The notes under the pieces: generated by a model | The model's input: the letters and a program-made list of their open reading frames with translations, nothing else | Database searches by the model: none | Told to the model about the DNA's origin: nothing | NCBI RefSeq assembly: GCF_001310815.1 | Contig: NZ_BAZK01000014.1 | Coordinates: 1 to 64,000, forward strand | From: Pseudovibrio denitrificans JCM 12308 | GTDB lineage: Bacteria; Pseudomonadota; Alphaproteobacteria; Rhizobiales; Stappiaceae | Length of the DNA: 64,000 nt | Direction: 5' to 3' | Program-made: the position numbers and the translations under genes | Shown here: one piece after another, positions 9,443-17,329 of the stretch | Layout of the letters: the number at the start of each line of letters is the position of its first letter | Numbering within the stretch: the stretch's first letter is position 1

Positions 9443-9539
9443 GCTAAAGCAGGTCGCGTTTTAGCTGAAACGCGACCTGCTTTAGCTTTTGTTTTTGCGT
9501 ATCTTTGTCTGAAAACCGGGGAGCACTTTTCAGAGATAC
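9443..9539. repeat. two-hairpin palindromic intergenic element, probable bidirectional terminator
   Basis: Hairpin 1 has a perfect 19-bp stem (9443-9461 with 9468-9486, six-base loop, core GCAGGTCGCG) followed by a T-rich run. Hairpin 2 pairs GTATCT..TCTGAAAA (9499-9515) with TTTTCAGA..GATAC (9527-9539). It fills the gap between the convergent cupin and DEAD-box genes. The second hairpin resembles a palindrome I recall as recurring in rhizobial intergenic regions, so this is probably one copy of a genome-wide element that also ends transcription on both strands. Confidence 0.7.
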
Positions 9540-9542
9540 ACT

Positions 9543-11018
9543 TTAGAGGCCCCGGCGTTTCTTCATAAACTTAGCGCTGCGCTGCTGCTGGTTTTGCACG
9601 GCGTGGTCTGCCGCTCTGAGCGCGGTTTTGGCTGCGGTTCTGGCCGTTTTTCTGGCCCGGACGGCGTTTGCGTTTGGCTTGCCGCGGCCACGACCTGCAT
9701 TGGGCTTTGCGCCTGCTGGTCTTGCACCATTTTCGCCTGCTTTGCCCTGGGCGGAACGGCCTGCGCCACCGGCTGAGCGGTTTGCGCCGCCACCGCCATT
9801 GCGACGGCGATTGTTTTGCGGGCGTTTGTGGCGCTTGAGGCGTTGTGGTTCTGCGGTTGGGTCGAATGTTGACACGTCACCGGATGCGCCGTCCCAATCA
9901 CTGTCACCAGATGGGATTTTGCGGCCAATCAGGCGCTCGATGTCGCGCAGATATGGCTGTTCGGTTGCATCGCACAGGGAGACGGCAACGCCGCTTTTGC
10001 CTGCGCGGGCGGTGCGGCCAATACGGTGCACGTAGGCTTCCGGCACGTTTGGCAGCTCGTAGTTGACCACGTGGCTGACGCCATCAATATCAATGCCGCG
10101 GGCCGCGATATCCGTTGCCACGAGGATTTTGATGCGGCCATTCTTGAAGCCATCCAGCGACTTTTCGCGGTTACGCTGGCTCTTGTTGCCGTGGATCGCA
10201 GCTGAGCTGAGGCCTGCTTTTTCCAGATGACCGCTGACACGGTCTGCCCCGCGCTTGGTGCGGGTGAAGACAATGGCGCGCTCAATGTCATCTTCAGAGA
10301 GGATGTCCAGCAGAGCGGCACGTTTTGAGCTGGAGTTGAGGAAGCGCACGGACTGGTCGATCTTCTCAATCGGACGGGACACCGGCGCGACCGAAATCTC
10401 ATGCGGGTTGTTCAGGAACTCTTTGGCCAGATTGCGGATCTGGATTGGCATGGTGGCAGAGAGCAGCACTGTCTGGCGTACTTTTGGCAGTTTGCCAAGA
10501 ATACGGCGGATGGCTGGCGCAAAACCAAGGTCCAGCATCTGGTCGGCTTCGTCCAGAACAACCGTTGTTGTGGCGTCCAGCTTAATGCCGCCGGTGCTCA
10601 TGTGGTCTTCCAGACGGCCCGGGGTCGCGATCACAATGTCCAGACCTTTGGACAGGGCGCGCAGCTGTGGGCCGGGCTTCACACCACCAAAAATCACGGC
10701 AACAGACGGGCCGATGAACTGGCCGTAGGTGCGCACGCTTTCGGCGATCTGGGAGGCCAGCTCGCGGGTGGGTGCCAGAATGAGCGCGCGGCAGGTGTGC
10801 GGCGCTGGTTTCTTGCGGTCTTCTGCCAGACGGGTGAGCAGTGGCAGCACGAAGGCGGCGGTTTTGCCGGTGCCTGTTTGTGCGATGCCGAGGATGTCCT
10901 CGCCCTCTTTCATCAGCGGGATCACTTCGCGCTGGATTGGGGTTGGAGCCTCGTAGCCCTCTTCTTTTACGGCGCGCAGGATCGGTTCTGCGAGGCCAGC
11001 TTCGTCAAAATTCTTCAC
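9543..11018 (-). CDS. DEAD-box ATP-dependent RNA helicase, RhlE-like
   Basis: RNA helicase of about 491 residues. From the chosen start: Q motif 'PTPIQREV' (about 25-32), Walker A 'AQTGTGKT' (about 46-53), 'PTRELASQ', 'TPGR', DEAD box (about 156-159), 'SATM', then the second RecA domain with 'HRIGRTARAG'. The C-terminal tail (about residues 385-491) is rich in Arg, Gly, Asn and Ala and is likely an unstructured RNA-binding tail. GTG 11018 is preferred because GGAAG precedes it and it begins at the conserved 'KNFDEAGL'; an in-frame ATG at 11078 would add 20 poorly conserved residues. Such helicases act in ribosome assembly and RNA turnover, often in the cold. Confidence 0.9.
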   Translation of the reverse strand: MKNFDEAGLAEPILRAVKEEGYEAPTPIQREVIPLMKEGEDILGIAQTGTGKTAAFVLPLLTRLAEDRKKPAPHTCRALILAPTRELASQIAESVRTYGQFIGPSVAVIFGGVKPGPQLRALSKGLDIVIATPGRLEDHMSTGGIKLDATTTVVLDEADQMLDLGFAPAIRRILGKLPKVRQTVLLSATMPIQIRNLAKEFLNNPHEISVAPVSRPIEKIDQSVRFLNSSSKRAALLDILSEDDIERAIVFTRTKRGADRVSGHLEKAGLSSAAIHGNKSQRNREKSLDGFKNGRIKILVATDIAARGIDIDGVSHVVNYELPNVPEAYVHRIGRTARAGKSGVAVSLCDATEQPYLRDIERLIGRKIPSGDSDWDGASGDVSTFDPTAEPQRLKRHKRPQNNRRRNGGGGANRSAGGAGRSAQGKAGENGARPAGAKPNAGRGRGKPNANAVRARKTARTAAKTALRAADHAVQNQQQRSAKFMKKRRGL

Positions 11019-11361
11019 TCTCGTACTTCCAAGATGTGCGGAGCACGCGCCCTGATTTGGGATCAGGCGCTTGCTCATAATATGAGTGCCAGCATGATCC
11101 CCGCAGACAAGCGTCTACGTGGCCAGACCGGCTAAATTTGAGATCCATGGAGTTTGAGAGGTGACTTGGAAAGCGACCTAGAAACGCTGCGGACCACGGT
11201 GCATGCCCGTGTTACATCCCACTCGAGCAGGCTGCCCTTCTTGTTCTTCTAAGGCAGCAGGGTAGCGCCCACAGCATTAGCCCGATGAACGCGTTGGCTG
11301 AGGAGATATAGGGAAAGCAGCGGGAATGCAAGGGGGGGAACATGCCAAGCGCCCCGCACTG

Positions 11362-11390
11362 TCGTCATCCCGCACGTGATGCGGGACCCA
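11362..11390 (-). repeat. hairpin repeat type A, left copy flanking the GIY-YIG gene
   Basis: A 29-base palindromic unit with core CCCGCAC...GTGATGCGGG. It is the inverted counterpart of 11770-11798, matching its reverse complement with one or two mismatches. Confidence 0.8.
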
Positions 11391-11399
11391 GAATGGTCA

Positions 11400-11693
11400 T
11401 CAACACCCTTGCACCAAATCCAGATACAGATCACGCCATGTTGGATTAAGTGTTTCAATGAGATTCAGTTTCCATGCTCGCCTCCAACGTTTCAGCTTTT
11501 TCTCACGAGCAATCGCATCGCCAATGCGCTCAAATTCCTCAAAATAAACCAGCTGAGAAACATCGTAACGAGCCGTAAACGAGGTCGCCGTCTTCTCTTT
11601 GTGCTCATGAATTCGGCGTGACAGATTGTTGGTAACACCCGTGTAGAGCGTCCCGTTCCTCTGACTTGCAGTGATGTAAACGTAATAAGGCAT
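11400..11693 (-). CDS. small GIY-YIG nuclease domain protein
   Basis: A 97-residue protein that is essentially a bare GIY-YIG domain. It has 'YYVYITASQ' and 'LYTGVTNNL', corresponding to the GIY and YIG strands. 'RRIHEHK' carries the catalytic Arg and follow-on residues, and 'REKKLKRWRRAWKLNLIE' with the metal-binding Glu follows. This is the UPF0213/YhbQ-like class of stand-alone nucleases. The start at 11693 is chosen because it begins at the domain; no strong ribosome binding site is seen, and a TTG at 11726 is an alternative. The gene sits inside inverted copies of a hairpin repeat, with the left copy only nine bases beyond its stop codon. Its biological target is not known. Confidence 0.85.
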   Translation of the reverse strand: MPYYVYITASQRNGTLYTGVTNNLSRRIHEHKEKTATSFTARYDVSQLVYFEEFERIGDAIAREKKLKRWRRAWKLNLIETLNPTWRDLYLDLVQGC

Positions 11694-11769
11694 GCCGTAG
11701 TTTGCAGATACGTATGCGTCCTGCAAACTGCATGATGTGGCTAGGGTTTTATCAATGGTGAGTTCCAGC

Positions 11770-11798
11770 TGGGTCCCGCATCAAGTGCGGGATGACGG
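11770..11798 (+). repeat. hairpin repeat type A, right copy flanking the GIY-YIG gene
   Basis: A 29-base unit with TCCCGCA..TGCGGGA arms. It is inverted relative to 11362-11390 and nearly identical to the copies at 13371 and 14992. Confidence 0.8.
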
Positions 11799-11835
11799 CG
11801 TTGGGTGCTTTAAGGCCTGCCCAACCGCCCCTCGC

Positions 11836-12016
11836 CGTCATGCCGGACGAGCGAAGCGAAGATCCGGTATCCAGGGCAATGCGGCAGACACAAAGTGTCC
11901 GTGTTGCGCTTCATTCGAACAAGCCGCCCTGCTGGCGATAATGATGGCAACGGGGTGAAAGTGAGAAAAGCCGAGCTCCCTCCCCGCCGTCATCCCGCGC
12001 TCGACGCGGGATCTAG
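11836..12016. repeat. further hairpin repeats (types C and A-like)
   Basis: A type C unit at about 11836-11877 has ends of the form GTCATGCCGG and CCGGTATCCAG around a GAGCGAAGCG centre. A second palindromic unit at about 11990-12016 has CATCCCGCG and CGCGGGATC arms. Both share the GTCATCCCG-type end found in all copies nearby. They lie just downstream of the YaaC-like gene, which runs on the minus strand. Confidence 0.65.
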
Positions 12017-12039
12017 AGAAAGTGCTCTCCCCCATTTCG

Positions 12040-13068
12040 CTACAAATCATCTGATACATCCCTTAAACCAAGAGTTCGCTCTACCTCTCTTGGGAAATCA
12101 CGCTCAATAGATCCAATCAATGCATAGACAAGAGGCATCGCAAAGTCGCCTTTATAGGGAGATTGCATTTTCATCCATTGTGATGGGAAGTATCGGACAA
12201 GCATACCTAGGATATAGGCCCCCAAATAGAGCTTTAAAAACTCAGATAGCTTGTCACCATTAGGGAAGTTAGAAACAACCTTTGAAGTTGCTGTGTTATA
12301 GTGTGAACTCTCAAGGAGTACCTTGGGGAAGTCAACTTCCTCCATTCGACCTTTAATCAGGCACCTTGGTTCTGTTTCATTCCGTTTCAGGTTAATCTCA
12401 TTCGCGCGAGAAGAGTACCAAGGTGGAATATGAGCGCTTGCAGAATCCATAGCAACCTCACCGCTATTAAGCAGTGTAGCTGTAGTCCAACACCATTGGG
12501 CTTCATGACCTTCCATAAGAGCATAATCATCGCAAGTTGCTGAAAGCCGAGCGACTAAATCCCCAAGGGTTATCACACTTTCATCATTTGCAAACTTTAC
12601 ATTGCCAAGTGGACGGTTCAGATATCCAACCCCATGAACATTAAGAGTTTGTACCTTGAACATCTCTTGATGAACAACCGTATCAACACATTCTTTAAAC
12701 GTGCCACCATGCGCCTTTATCCCAAGATCAAGAATAGACATTTTGCTTTTCTCAGAAAAAACGTCTTTCCAATTAGCTGGTTGTATTCCGTGGGAGGGCT
12801 TTAATTGTTCTTCTGTTTTATTGGCATCAAGAGCAAGGATTATGCCTCGCACATAAGACAGGACGCCATAATACAGCAGCAAGGGACTAACAATCTCATC
12901 TGCTTGTGAAGCCGCTTTAAAGTATTGTTCACCTTGTTTAATGGCTGAAAGTATTTGATTGATATGCCCGTCGGCAGGCCGTTTAGTGTTATGCTTCTTG
13001 CAATACCATTTCTTCAAATAATCAAAGTTCTGGAAGTAAGTAATGTAATGCCCAACCGGTCTGCTCAT
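12040..13068 (-). CDS. YaaC-like protein
   Basis: A 342-residue soluble protein that I assign to the YaaC-like family (function unknown). The basis is overall build and the C-terminal block 'YILGMLVRYFPSQWMKM..P..GDFAMPLVYALIGSIERDFPREVE'. No signal peptide, membrane segment or catalytic motif is evident. The stretch is visibly richer in A+T than the neighbouring genes and lies between clusters of hairpin repeats, which suggests it arrived by transfer. The start at 13068 is the first ATG of the frame; no strong ribosome binding site is apparent. Confidence 0.6.
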   Translation of the reverse strand: MSRPVGHYITYFQNFDYLKKWYCKKHNTKRPADGHINQILSAIKQGEQYFKAASQADEIVSPLLLYYGVLSYVRGIILALDANKTEEQLKPSHGIQPANWKDVFSEKSKMSILDLGIKAHGGTFKECVDTVVHQEMFKVQTLNVHGVGYLNRPLGNVKFANDESVITLGDLVARLSATCDDYALMEGHEAQWCWTTATLLNSGEVAMDSASAHIPPWYSSRANEINLKRNETEPRCLIKGRMEEVDFPKVLLESSHYNTATSKVVSNFPNGDKLSEFLKLYLGAYILGMLVRYFPSQWMKMQSPYKGDFAMPLVYALIGSIERDFPREVERTLGLRDVSDDL

Positions 13069-13253
13069 AACTAAAACCTAACATATGCAAAGGCAATTCA
13101 GTTTCTATATCGATAGGCTAGGAAACAAAGCTTGAGATCGATCCTTTACATCGCTAGGTGCATCGTAATCGACTGATTTTGCCCATAAATTCACCCTATG
13201 ACTATCATATAAAACATGCAACCTGAAGTAGATTATATCTCCTTATTATGGTT

Positions 13254-13399
13254 ATGGATTCCGGCTCGGGGCCGGGATGACGGCGGAGGGGGCTCCATTG
13301 CCGTCATCCCGGACGAGCGGAGCGGTGATCCGGGATCTAGTGCGGGGTGAGAGGTTTGTGTTTGGGGCTCTGGGTCCCGCATCAAGTGCGGGATGACGG
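13254..13399. repeat. composite hairpin repeat, copy 1 (modules B-C-A)
   Basis: Three hairpin modules in fixed order: B at about 13254-13283 (GGCTCGG..GCCGGGATGAC), C at about 13300-13340 (GACGAGCGGAGCG centre) and A at 13371-13399. A spacer beginning GAGAGGTTTGTGTTTGGGG lies between C and A. The same order and a related spacer recur at 14230 and, without a clear C, at 14911. Confidence 0.75.
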
Positions 13400-13741
13400 A
13401 GAGAGTGGTGTGTTGGGGCTGCGTATCCTTGGGGCAACACCTCCGCCTACTTCTGCAACTTTTCGTTGACAGGTGGAGCGTTCCATTCCACATTCATATG
13501 TGAGGCGTCGAAACCTCTTTGTCAGCGGTAACCGCTCCCGTAACTAGCGGATTTTTTGTGCCTTTTTTCTGGGGCGCAAACCCTTTGCTATGAGCGGGAG
13601 GGCGGTGAATACAATACCTCCCTCGGGAGGGAATAAACTCGCCTGTCTGACTCAGGTTTCGAACCTCCCGCTCGCCAGCGGGCCGTCGAAAGCTCAATGT
13701 CGTGCGGTTCATTCAACAGCCAAGTCAGAAAGGCTTTGATT

Positions 13742-14068
13742 ATGGACGACACTGCATGCGCCTGTGGCGCCACAAATACTCTTCAAAATGAAATTGACGA
13801 AGTGAACGTTGCTGTTTCTGATCTTCAGAACCTTGTTTACGTTCAGCATTTGGTGCTGAGCGAGCGGATGAAGAACAGCAGCGAGCGTGATGCTTTGATC
13901 ACCTTGCACTATGCACTCTCTGACCGCCTAGAGGCACTTGATAAGACCTGCGGAATTTTGACTGATGCGTTGTTCGGCACCTTCTCCCCTAGAGAGGATT
14001 CCGGCAGCGCGACACGCAGCGTCGCCTCTCCAACACCGGTCAACACCAATATTGTGTCTCTTGATTAG
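13742..14068 (+). CDS. small hypothetical protein with predicted coiled coil
   Basis: A 108-residue acidic protein. A short Cys-containing lead (MDDTACACGATNT) precedes a long helical stretch (about residues 15-85) with heptad-like Leu/Val/Ile spacing, and the tail is Ser/Thr/Pro-rich. No family was recognised. ATG 13742 is preferred over a frame opening at 13697 because an AGAAAGGC stretch lies just upstream. It sits between two copies of the composite repeat and has no obvious operon partner. Confidence 0.5.
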   Translation: MDDTACACGATNTLQNEIDEVNVAVSDLQNLVYVQHLVLSERMKNSSERDALITLHYALSDRLEALDKTCGILTDALFGTFSPREDSGSATRSVASPTPVNTNIVSLD

Positions 14069-14229
14069 ATCACTGTGATCGGCACTCCAAGGGCCGGTCT
14101 CTACCTACTTGCACAGCCCTTCATGAGTGTCCTGCTGGTCTGCGGCCGGGCGCCTTGTGCCCGCAGGCCAGCGTTTTTGTGTGTTTGATTGGGGGATGGC
14201 TTGTGCCTGCGCGCTGGATTTAGGGGGGG

Positions 14230-14381
14230 TATGGATCCCGGCTCGGGGGCCGGGATGACACCGGAATAGGCGCCTTTGTCGTCATGCCGGACGGAGCGGA
14301 GTGGAGATCCGGTATCCAGAAGAGAGGTTATGATTTGAGGCTCTGGGGTCCGCATCGCGCTGTGCTTGTGTGGGATGACGG
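14230..14381. repeat. composite hairpin repeat, copy 2 (modules B-C-A)
   Basis: B at about 14230-14261, C at about 14279-14319 and a decayed A at about 14345-14381, with the spacer AGAGAGGTTATGATTTGAGG between C and A. The module order matches copy 1. Confidence 0.7.
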
Positions 14382-14910
14382 TGGGGCGAAAGGGGCTTCC
14401 AAAAACTTATGCCCCTTCTGCTGCGTGGCTGCATACTGAAAGGCAGGTTCATGCAAACGGGTGGTTTGGGGGAACGTCCCTCAGGCTGGTGTGAGCCGGG
14501 CGGGGCTACTGCGAGAGGTAACGTATCTTGCAGCAGGTCCGTGGAGGTTCCCCTTTCACCAACAGTGTTGAGGGATAGCGGATGTCCGGTCAGGCCAGAG
14601 GGCACCAGCACTGGTGTCACTTCTCTGCGAGAAGTGTCATTCACAGTGTCTTTTGGAGTTTGGCCTTAGCCTCCTACAAAAACGCCCGAGCAAGGCGACA
14701 TGCCAATGCCGAAGAAACTTATTTACTCATAGTGCGCAGGCGTTGTCTGCCGCCTTGCCCATCCCGGTTTTCGGGAGATTTCAGCCTCACCACTGCATGG
14801 AATGCCATGCGGTGCTGTTCGTGTTTGTGCAGTTTGGTTTTCTCTTCCACGACAAACGAGCCCGATGCGCTTCTGGCTGGCGTTGTGCCTTCCCGCTGGC
14901 TTCAGGGGGT

Positions 14911-15020
14911 ATGGATCCCGGCGCGGGGCCGGGATGACACCGGGGGTGATCTGCCCTCAATGCGTGGAAGAGAGGTTCTGGTGTGGGGCTCCGGGTCCCG
15001 CATCAAGTGCGGGATGACGG
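14911..15020. repeat. composite hairpin repeat, copy 3 (B and A, C missing or decayed)
   Basis: B at about 14911-14942 and A at 14992-15020, joined by the conserved spacer AGAGAGGTTCTGGTGTGGGG. The C module is not recognisable, so the copy is about 40 bases shorter than the others. It ends 12 bases before the stop codon of the VOC gene. Confidence 0.7.
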
Positions 15021-15032
15021 TGGGGGTTAGGC

Positions 15033-15452
15033 TCAGATCTTGCGAGAGCCCAGAGACTGGCAGAAGCGGAGCAAATATCCGTCAGGGTCTGCGACCACAA
15101 ACTGGCGATTGCCGACCTTACCATCGTTCTTGCGATACCACTTGTCTTCCGGCTCCAGAAAGAGTGCGATATCGGCCTGCTTTAGCTTACGCACCATTGG
15201 CTCGATGGTGTCCACTTCAATCTGAACGTTCAACCCCTTACCGAATGGATAGGATTGCGGAGCATGGCCGTTGTCAAACGTGCGACCTATGCCAATCTGG
15301 TCGAGCATGATCTCTGCACCGCCGAGGCTCAGGTAGCAAAAGCCCTCCTCGGGCCGCTCATAGAGGCAGTCAAAGCCAAGCATATCGCAGTAGAAGCGCT
15401 TGGATGCGAGCCAGTCGGAGACGGCAAACTCCGGCACCAGTGGGTTACTCAT
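15033..15452 (-). CDS. VOC superfamily protein (glyoxalase/bleomycin-resistance-like)
   Basis: A 139-residue protein of the vicinal oxygen chelate fold with two beta-alpha-beta-beta-beta modules. It starts with 'VPEFAVSDWLASKRFYCDMLGF', typical of the family, and ends with 'NRQFVVADPDGYLLRFCQSLG'. The form is like bleomycin-binding Ble proteins, in which the metal ligands are absent and a dimer cleft binds the ligand. Its ATG overlaps the stop of the upstream HAD gene by a few bases, so the two are translationally coupled. The true ligand is unknown. Confidence 0.8.
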   Translation of the reverse strand: MSNPLVPEFAVSDWLASKRFYCDMLGFDCLYERPEEGFCYLSLGGAEIMLDQIGIGRTFDNGHAPQSYPFGKGLNVQIEVDTIEPMVRKLKQADIALFLEPEDKWYRKNDGKVGNRQFVVADPDGYLLRFCQSLGSRKI

Positions 15453-16117
15453 GCTGGCACGAGGCCCAGAAGGTTTGGCAGGGTTGTCATGGATTGGAAG
15501 GGGTGGGCGCCGAAGAGGGGTGTTGGGGTTGGCATGTTTTCCGGCGAGTAGACAAAGCTGCGCATGCCTGCGTTGGCGGCGGCTTCGAGGCCGGTGGCGC
15601 TGTCCTCAATCACCACGCAGTGCTGCGGGCTGATACCTGCCATTTTCGCACCATGGAGGAACAAGTCTGGTGCGGGTTTGGGCACGCCGACATCCGTTGC
15701 GGTGAAGACGTTGTCGCCGAAGAACGGCAGCAGGCCCGTGACTTCCAGTGACAAGCGGACTGTTTTTGGGTGGCCGTTGGAGCCGACGCAGATGGGAATA
15801 CCGGCGTCAACCAGCTGCTCTACCACTTGCTTCACGCCTTCAACGGGCTGAGCTTCCTGCCCCATCGCAACGTTGGCTTGCTCGTGAAAGTCCTGTGTCC
15901 AGGTTTCTGGCGCGGTCAGGCCCTGCTCCGTGAGGTAGTCGTTCACATCACGGCTGGTTTTGCCGACGAACATCTCCCAACACTGCTGAAAGGACAGCGG
16001 TGCGCCAAATGACTGCATCATCTGGTGCAGGATGCGGATGTAGATCTTCTCTGAATCCACGAGCACGCCATCACAATCAAAAATCACCAGTTTTGGAGGA
16101 GAGGATAACTGAAGCAC
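15449..16117 (-). CDS. HAD family hydrolase (phosphatase/phosphoglucomutase-like)
   Basis: A 222-residue enzyme of HAD subfamily IA. Motif I is 'VIFDCDGVLVDSE' with the nucleophile Asp, motif II 'ICVGSNGH', motif III a Lys in 'VPKPAPD', and motif IV 'CVVIEDSATGLEAA'. It has a helical cap. GTG at 16117 is chosen because it lies just ahead of motif I with a GGGA nearby. The frame extends upstream to 16498 but that part is Arg/His/Pro-rich and not protein-like. It probably removes phosphate from a sugar phosphate or similar small molecule, and is coupled to the VOC gene. Confidence 0.85.
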   Translation of the reverse strand: MLQLSSPPKLVIFDCDGVLVDSEKIYIRILHQMMQSFGAPLSFQQCWEMFVGKTSRDVNDYLTEQGLTAPETWTQDFHEQANVAMGQEAQPVEGVKQVVEQLVDAGIPICVGSNGHPKTVRLSLEVTGLLPFFGDNVFTATDVGVPKPAPDLFLHGAKMAGISPQHCVVIEDSATGLEAAANAGMRSFVYSPENMPTPTPLFGAHPFQSMTTLPNLLGLVPA

Positions 16118-16227
16118 TAAACTATTCCCAAAGCTAAAACGCGAGGGTAACTGCAGGTTGAACGCGAGGCAAGTGTGGTTTGAGCGAGAGAGGTGTACGT
16201 TTGTCACCTCCCCTGCTTTCGTTTGCT

Positions 16228-17282
16228 CTAGCCCGCCACTTTGCGCATGAGGGCTTCGATGGGGCCGCGTTTGAAAAAGCGGCTCCAGATGAGGGCGTAG
16301 ATGACGGCTAAGGCGCAGAAGATGCCAGAGGCGAGGAAGGCACTCTGGGTTGTCTGGCCGCCGAGCAAGCCGAGTTCGTCCATCACGCCCATGCCCAGCA
16401 GGATGTGGGCGAGATAGAGCGTCAACGTCTGGCGGCCTGCAGGGTTGAGCACGGCCAGCACGCCAATGCTTTTCAGCAGTGGAGCTGCGCGCAGGCACAG
16501 GCCGACCACCATGGAGGCGACGGACATTCCGGCGATCAGATAGAACGGCATGGGCGGGATCGGGTTGGTGGTGACCAGATCCACCAGTTCCGGGTCCACC
16601 ATGCCAAGAGTGGCTGCAGGTAGGCGCTGACAGCGTTCACCAGCAGGAAGGCCATAAGCCCGCCAAGCATGAGGGCGTCCTGCGTTCTGGCGGAGGAAAG
16701 AGCCCAGCGGCTGAGCATCACGCCGTAGAGCAGGAATGCAAGCCACGGGATGACAGGGTGCCAGCCGTTGAAGAACAAGTTGCGGACGAAGCCGACCGGG
16801 GTCCAGAACTCAGGATAGGAAAGATCCGTCCAGTTCCAGCCTGCCTCGTAGTCCAGCGAGAGAACCATCAGCACAGCCGTGGTTGCCAAGCCAGCAATGA
16901 CCCAGCCCAGCGCCCGATTGCTCAAGGGCAGCAGCAGCGCACCGAAGAGGAAGTAGAACGCGTAATAATGCAGGATATCCGCATCAAAGATGAGCATGTT
17001 GAGCAGACCCAGCACAAGCAGGAAAGCAGCGCGTTTGAACGTGGTGAAGATGGTGAGATTGATCTCTCCCTTCAGCCCCGCAAGGCCAAGCCCGATGCCT
17101 GCCAGCACCACAAAGGTGGCCGCGGCCCGGCCTTCCAGCCCGTAGATGATGGCGCCAAGGACGCCCCCAGCCCCTTCCGCCCCCATAACGATGGAGAAGT
17201 TGACGATCACCATCCCTACAAAAGCGATGAACCTGGCGAGGTCCAGTCCTTCCAGACGCCCGATTTTTGTATCTGCAGCCAT
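16228..17282 (-). CDS. DUF418/acyltransferase-like membrane protein (frame break)
   Basis: Polytopic inner-membrane protein of about 350 residues. The N-terminal half has 'GLDLARFIAFVGMVIVNFS', typical of DUF418/DUF1624-type proteins. The C-terminal DUF418 part has 'GRQTLTLYLAHILLGMGVMDELG' and a terminal 'FFKRGPIEALMRKVAG'. The frame breaks near 16612 (about one base), where 'AYLQP' must join 'TLGMVDPELVD'. ATG 17282 has AGGGTGAA upstream. Related proteins are thought to modify envelope molecules with acyl groups, but that is not shown here. It follows the tetR gene by about 47 bases and is probably controlled by it. Confidence 0.75.
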
Positions 17283-17329
17283 CACGTTTTCACCCTGCCT
17301 TACGTGTGTTTATGCTGTCTGCCCTGCGC

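Larger units (their letters stand above)
14069..15032. other. repeat-rich non-coding stretch
   Basis: No gene is supported in this 960-base interval. It holds the second and third copies of the composite hairpin repeat (listed separately). The section between them (about 14385-14905) contains only open frames with Arg/Cys/Trp-rich, non-protein-like translations. Confidence 0.55.

Noticed and set aside
10401..11135. Open frame of 244 codons on the plus strand
   Set aside because: Antisense to the DEAD-box helicase, with no ribosome binding site and no protein-like pattern.
13586..13690. tRNA-like look with GGTTCGAA near hairpin-forming bases
   Set aside because: No acceptor stem or anticodon arm can be drawn on either strand; the match is only a short palindrome.
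11362..15020. CRISPR array
   Set aside because: The repeats are palindromic, unevenly spaced and in both orientations, with no regular spacers and no cas genes.
16118..16498. N-terminal extension of the HAD gene
   Set aside because: Arg/His/Pro-rich translation that overlaps the DUF418 gene region in another frame; the HAD fold begins at 16117.
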